From: Actinomycetota bacterium
GTDB taxonomy: Bacteria > Actinomycetota > Actinomycetes > S36-B12
Direction of reading: 5' to 3'
DNA: 24,414 nt
Assembly (NCBI GenBank): GCA_010029945.1
Contig: RGQW01000008.1
Coordinates: 1 to 24,414, forward strand
The position numbers and the translations under genes are program-made. The notes beneath the pieces were generated by a model. It saw nothing but the letters and a program-made list of their open reading frames with translations. It was not told where the DNA came from and did no database searches. Of the stretch, positions 21,126 to 24,414 are shown one piece after another; within the stretch, counting starts at the first letter, position 1; each line of letters begins with the position of its first letter.

Positions 21126-21784
21126 GCGCTGACCTCCTTCATGGCTTCCTTTGTGGCCGTCGTGACGAGAACGAGACCACCCTTGGGGCCAGGGACGGCG
21201 CCCTTCAGGAGCAGCAGGCCTTTCTCGACGTCCACCCCTGCAACCGTCAGGTTTTGCGTGGTCTGGCGATCAGAGCCCATGCGACCGGCCATCCGCATGC
21301 CCTTGAAGACACGCCCGGGAGTCGCGCAGCCGCCGATCGAACCAGGTGACCGGTGCTTGCGCTGCACGCCGTGTGACGCGCGCAACCCGTGGAAGCCATG
21401 ACGCTTCATGACGCCCGCAAAGCCTTTGCCCTTGGTGGTCCCAACAACGTCGACCCGTTGGCCAACCTCGAACGTATCCGCACCGAGTTCTTGCCCGAGG
21501 GTGTATTCGGAGGCATCGGCTGTCCGCAACTCAACGAGATGGCGGCGCGGGGTCACGCCCGCTTTCGAGAAGTGACCGCTCATTGGCTTGTTCACCTTGC
21601 GCGGATCGATGGCCCCGAAACCCAACTGGACGGCGTCGTATCCGTCCGTTTCCGGGGTACGCACCTGCGTCACGACGCACGGGCCAACCTGAACGACGGT
21701 CACCGGGATGACACGGTTGTTGTCATCCCAGATCTGCGTCATACCGAGCTTGGAGCCCAGGACGCCCTTGATTGTTCTCGACAT
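21122..21784 (-). CDS. rplC: 50S ribosomal protein L3 (uL3)
   Basis: L3 is an early assembly protein near the peptidyl-transferase centre. The 220-residue protein begins KGVLGSKLGMTQIWDDNNRVIPVTVV and has the G-rich loop GFAGVMKRHGFHGLRASHGVQRKHRSPGSIGG with the ATPGRVFKGMRMAGRMG segment that enters the core. Length and both ends are normal. It is 10 bases after rpsJ and overlaps rplD. Confidence 0.98.
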   Translation of the reverse strand: MSRTIKGVLGSKLGMTQIWDDNNRVIPVTVVQVGPCVVTQVRTPETDGYDAVQLGFGAIDPRKVNKPMSGHFSKAGVTPRRHLVELRTADASEYTLGQELGADTFEVGQRVDVVGTTKGKGFAGVMKRHGFHGLRASHGVQRKHRSPGSIGGCATPGRVFKGMRMAGRMGSDRQTTQNLTVAGVDVEKGLLLLKGAVPGPKGGLVLVTTATKEAMKEVSA

Positions 21785-21794
21785 GACCTATCCC

Positions 21795-22103
21795 CTACAG
21801 CTTGATCTCGATGTCGACGCCAGCCGGCAGGTCGAGGCGCATAAGTGAATCGACGGTCTTCGGTGTCGGGTCGAGAATGTCGATGAGTCGCTTGTGCGTT
21901 CGCATCTCGAAGTGCTCGCGAGAGTCCTTGTACTTGTGCGGAGAGCGGATGACGCAGTAAACGTTCTTCTCGGTCGGTAGCGGAACGGGTCCGGCCACCT
22001 GCGCACCGGTACGGGTAACCGTCTCGACGATCTTCTTCGCCGAGGAGTCGATCACCTCGTGGTCATAGGCCTTGAGCCTGATGCGGATCTTCTGTGCCGC
22101 CAT
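21795..22103 (-). CDS. rpsJ: 30S ribosomal protein S10 (uS10, NusE)
   Basis: S10 is part of the 30S head and also acts as NusE in transcription antitermination. From ATG 22103 it has 102 residues: MAAQKIRIRLKAYDHEVIDSSAKKIVETV, GAQVAGPVPLPTEKNVYCVIRSPHKYKDSREHFEMRTHKRLIDI and PTPKTVDSLMRLDLPAGVDIEIKL, matching the family from end to end. The frame is open 17 codons upstream but those do not resemble S10. It leads the S10 cluster behind a strong hairpin. Confidence 0.98.
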   Translation of the reverse strand: MAAQKIRIRLKAYDHEVIDSSAKKIVETVTRTGAQVAGPVPLPTEKNVYCVIRSPHKYKDSREHFEMRTHKRLIDILDPTPKTVDSLMRLDLPAGVDIEIKL

Positions 22104-22149
22104 GGTGGCTTGCCGTCCTTCTTCTCGTTCGTGCGTCGATGTCTGGTGC

Positions 22150-22168
22150 CCCAACTACGCGAGTTGGG
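22150..22168 (-). promoter_or_regulatory. Small hairpin in the rpsJ leader
   Basis: A perfect 7-bp stem CCCAACT/AGTTGGG closes a 5-base loop, about 46 bases upstream of the rpsJ ATG and 20 bases after the tuf terminator hairpin. Together they leave a structured leader for the S10 operon. No confident -35/-10 pair was seen in this gap. Confidence 0.35.
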
Positions 22169-22187
22169 TCTTGCTGGTGTCGCATTC

Positions 22188-22220
22188 CGTGGTGGGCGGT
22201 GGGTCGCACCGCCCACCACG
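22188..22220 (-). terminator. Strong hairpin after tuf (probable terminator)
   Basis: A perfect 14-bp stem (arms 22188-22201 and 22207-22220) closes a 5-base loop, starting 16 bases downstream of the tuf stop. No T-run follows; actinobacterial terminators often lack one. It could end, partly or fully, the fusA-tuf message before rpsJ. Confidence 0.55.
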
Positions 22221-22236
22221 AAGCAGCGGCGGTCTC

Positions 22237-23433
22237 CTAGTTCAGGATCTTCGTGACGCGGCCGGCACCGACGGTGCGGCCACCTTCACGGATCGCGAAT
22301 CGCAGACCCTCGTCCATGGCGACGGGCTGAATGAGCTCGACGCGCATGTCCGTGTTGTCACCAGGCATAACCATGTCCTTGCCCTCGGGCAGGTGCACGA
22401 CGCCGGTGACGTCAGTCGTCCGGAAGTAGAACTGCGGACGGTAGTTGTTGAAGAACGGAGTGTGCCGGCCGCCCTCATCCTTGGAAAGGATGTAGGCCTG
22501 TGCCTCGAACTCCGTGTGCGGGGTGATCGATCCAGGCTTGCAGCAGACCTGACCGCGCTCAACGTCCTCGCGCTTGGTGCCACGCAGCAGCAGGCCGACG
22601 TTCTCGCCCGCTTGGCCCTCGTCGAGCAACTTGCGGAACATCTCGACGCCGGTGACCGTCGTCTTCTGTGCCTCGCCTGGGCGAATGCCGACGATCTCGA
22701 TCTCCTCGTTCACCTTGACCATGCCACGCTCGATACGACCCGTGACAACGGTGCCGCGACCGGTGATCGTGAAGACATCCTCGATCGGCATCAGGAACGG
22801 CATGTCGATCTCGCGCTCGGGAGTGGCGATGTACTCATCGACCGCACCCATGAGCTCCATGATCGCGTCGGCCCACTTCTCGTCTCCCTGGAGAGCCGGG
22901 AAGGCAGCAACGCGGACCACCGGGACGTCGTCTCCGGGGAATTCGTAGCTGCTGAGGAGCTCGCGAACCTCCATCTCGACGAGCTCGATGAGCTCTTCGT
23001 CGTCCACCATGTCGCACTTGTTCAGTGCAACGACGATGGCCGGCACGCCGACCTGCCGGGCGAGGAGCACGTGCTCCTTCGTCTGCGGCATCGGTCCGTC
23101 GGTGGCCGCGACCACGAGGATGGCGCCGTCCATCTGCGCGGCGCCGGTGATCATGTTCTTGATGTAGTCGGCGTGACCGGGGCAGTCCACGTGTGCGTAG
23201 TGGCGAGCCTCGGTCTCGTACTCGACGTGCGCGATCGAAATGGTGATACCGCGCTGCCGCTCCTCCGGAGCCTTGTCGATCTCATCGAAAGGCGTGAAGG
23301 GGTTGACCTCGGGGTAGCGGTCATGCAGCACCTTCGTGATGGCTGCAGTCAGCGTCGTCTTGCCATGGTCGATATGACCGATGGTGCCGATGTTGATGTG
23401 CGGCTTGGTGCGCTCGAACTTGGCCTTGGCCAC
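22237..23433 (-). CDS. tuf: Elongation factor Tu
   Basis: EF-Tu brings aminoacyl-tRNA to the ribosome and hydrolyses GTP. The 398-residue protein has G1 GHIDHGKT (19-26), Thr64 in RGITI (switch I), G3 DCPGH (83-87) with the catalytic His, G4 NKCD (138-141), domains 2 and 3 complete to VTKILN. The G5 region, normally SAL, reads AAF (176-178), which is unusual but conservative in backbone role. GTG start with AAGGGAG upstream. It lies 84 bases after fusA and before the S10 cluster, the common order. Confidence 0.98.
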   Translation of the reverse strand: MAKAKFERTKPHINIGTIGHIDHGKTTLTAAITKVLHDRYPEVNPFTPFDEIDKAPEERQRGITISIAHVEYETEARHYAHVDCPGHADYIKNMITGAAQMDGAILVVAATDGPMPQTKEHVLLARQVGVPAIVVALNKCDMVDDEELIELVEMEVRELLSSYEFPGDDVPVVRVAAFPALQGDEKWADAIMELMGAVDEYIATPEREIDMPFLMPIEDVFTITGRGTVVTGRIERGMVKVNEEIEIVGIRPGEAQKTTVTGVEMFRKLLDEGQAGENVGLLLRGTKREDVERGQVCCKPGSITPHTEFEAQAYILSKDEGGRHTPFFNNYRPQFYFRTTDVTGVVHLPEGKDMVMPGDNTDMRVELIQPVAMDEGLRFAIREGGRTVGAGRVTKILN

Positions 23434-23517
23434 GTGCGTTCTCCCTTGTCTTGTGCCGTCCGGCGTTGCGCGGATCGGTTATTGCGGTTGGTTCTCTTCT
23501 GTTGTTGTGATCCGCGA

Positions 23518-24414
23518 CTATTCGCCGCGAGCTTTCGCGATGATCTCCGTTGCCACGGCCTGGGGGACCTGGGCGTAGGAGTCGAACTGCATGCTGTAAC
23601 TCGCTCGGCCCTGCGTGCGACTGCGAAGGTCGCCCACGTAGCCGAACATCTCCGACAGCGGAACGAGTGCCTTGACGACGCGAGCGCCAGAACGCTCCTC
23701 CATCGCCTGCACTTGACCACGTCGGGAGTTCAGGTCACCGATGACGTCGCCCATGAAGTCCTCTGGCGTGGTGACTTCGACGGCCATCATCGGTTCGAGA
23801 AGCGCCGGCTTGGCGCGGTTGGCTGCGTCCTTAAACGCCATTGATCCGGCGATCTTGAACGCAAGCTCGGAGGAGTCGACGTCGTGGTACGCGCCGTCGA
23901 GGAGTGTGACCTTGACATCGACCATGGGATATCCAGCGAGAACGCCGTTCTCCATCGCCTCTTGGCAGCCAGCGTCCACCGAGGGGATGTATTCCCGCGG
24001 AATACGCCCACCGGTCACCTTGTTCTCGAACAGGTAACCGCCGCCTTCTTCGGTATTGGGCTCGACGGCGATGATGACCCGGCCAAACTGTCCGGAACCA
24101 CCGGTCTGCTTCTTGTGCGTGTACTCGACCTTTTCGACCGGCTTGGTCAGGGTTTCACGGTAGGCGACCTGTGGCTTGCCGACGTTCGCCTCGACTTTGA
24201 ACTCGCGCTTCATACGGTCGACGAGCACCTCGAGGTGGAGTTCGCCCATGCCCTCGATGATGGTCTGGCCGGTCTCCTCGTTCGTGCTCACACGGAACGT
24301 CGGATCCTCTTCCGCGAGGCGCTGGATGGCCGTGCCGAGCTTCTCCTGGTCGGATTTGGTCTTCGGCTCGATCGCCACGGAGATGACCGGCTCCGGGAAG
24401 GTCATCGACTCCAG
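23518..24414 (-). CDS. fusA: Elongation factor G, 5' part outside the window
   Basis: EF-G drives tRNA-mRNA translocation. The last 298 residues are in the window and the frame stays open to the edge, so the N-terminal GTPase domain and domain II lie outside. Visible: domain III (TGQTIIEGMGELHLEVLVDRMKREF), domain IV (VAYRETLTK, GGSGQFGRVIIAVEP, GGRIPREYIPSVDAGCQEAMENG, the QVQAMEERSG) and domain V to ARGE. Two thirds of EF-G (about 700 residues in full) are thus missing only because of the window. An 8-bp inverted repeat (23469-23476 and 23509-23516) lies in the gap to tuf. Confidence 0.98.
   Translation of the reverse strand: MESMTFPEPVISVAIEPKTKSDQEKLGTAIQRLAEEDPTFRVSTNEETGQTIIEGMGELHLEVLVDRMKREFKVEANVGKPQVAYRETLTKPVEKVEYTHKKQTGGSGQFGRVIIAVEPNTEEGGGYLFENKVTGGRIPREYIPSVDAGCQEAMENGVLAGYPMVDVKVTLLDGAYHDVDSSELAFKIAGSMAFKDAANRAKPALLEPMMAVEVTTPEDFMGDVIGDLNSRRGQVQAMEERSGARVVKALVPLSEMFGYVGDLRSRTQGRASYSMQFDSYAQVPQAVATEIIAKARGE

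Noticed and set aside
22104..22154. 17-codon extension of rpsJ
   Set aside because: Not similar to S10; the ATG at 22103 gives the universal MAAQKIRIRL start.
23469..23516. 8-bp inverted repeat between fusA and tuf as a terminator
   Set aside because: The arms are 32 bases apart, no U-run follows, and fusA-tuf are normally cotranscribed; probably of no consequence.
22072..23844. 590-codon open frame on the plus strand opposite tuf and fusA
   Set aside because: It is the mirror of strong codon bias in tuf and fusA; the protein is low in sense (Arg/His/Leu/Val-rich), crosses three genes and the intergenic hairpin, and has no recognisable domain.

Overview
The window is one co-oriented block on the minus strand: the S10, spc and alpha ribosomal-protein gene clusters of a high-GC Gram-positive bacterium, almost certainly an actinomycete (Actinomycetota). 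The evidence is gene order and protein style: rplM-rpsI-glmM-glmS directly follows the alpha cluster, rpsI has a long acidic N-terminal extension, L22 has a Lys/Thr-rich tail and L17 an acidic tail, the few S4/S14/L36 residues that can bind zinc are all present, GTG starts are frequent and adk is of the short-LID mycobacterial type. I cannot name a genus.

Reading in the direction of transcription (high to low coordinates): fusA 3' part (cut by the window end) and tuf; a strong hairpin; rpsJ-rplC-rplD-rplW-rplB-rpsS-rplV-rpsC-rplP-rpmC-rpsQ (S10 cluster); rplN-rplX-rplE-rpsN-rpsH-rplF-rplR-rpsE-rpmD-rplO-secY-adk-map (spc cluster plus adk and map); a sulfotransferase gene that is not a usual member; infA-rpmJ-rpsM-rpsK-rpsD-rpoA-rplQ-truA (alpha cluster); a small cupin gene; then rplM-rpsI-glmM and glmS (cut by the window start). 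Together they build both ribosomal subunits, deliver aminoacyl-tRNA and translocate (EF-Tu, EF-G), start translation (IF1), trim N-terminal Met (Map), export proteins (SecY), transcribe (RpoA) and make GlcN-6-P/GlcN-1-P for peptidoglycan (GlmS, GlmM). No intergenic stretch exceeds 200 bases.

The most striking finding is that three genes in this otherwise perfect block have lost an internal segment: adk (in-frame, about 56-60 codons, including the LDGYPR region), rplR (about 40 codons, with a frameshift; the true L18 C-terminus survives in another frame) and truA (about 75-80 codons, with a frameshift; a plausible TruA C-terminus survives in another frame). Adk and L18 are normally essential, so the pattern suggests either an assembly or amplification artefact or real deletions backed by other copies. 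The L18 junction sits exactly in a 7-bp inverted repeat.

Other points: structured leaders with consecutive perfect hairpins before rplM, rpsM, rpoA and secY; a start-codon-covering hairpin at rplQ/truA; probable leaderless starts for the cupin gene and glmS, each with a palindrome at the promoter. I did not see a mobile element, tRNA, rRNA, CRISPR array or an obviously new multi-gene system.
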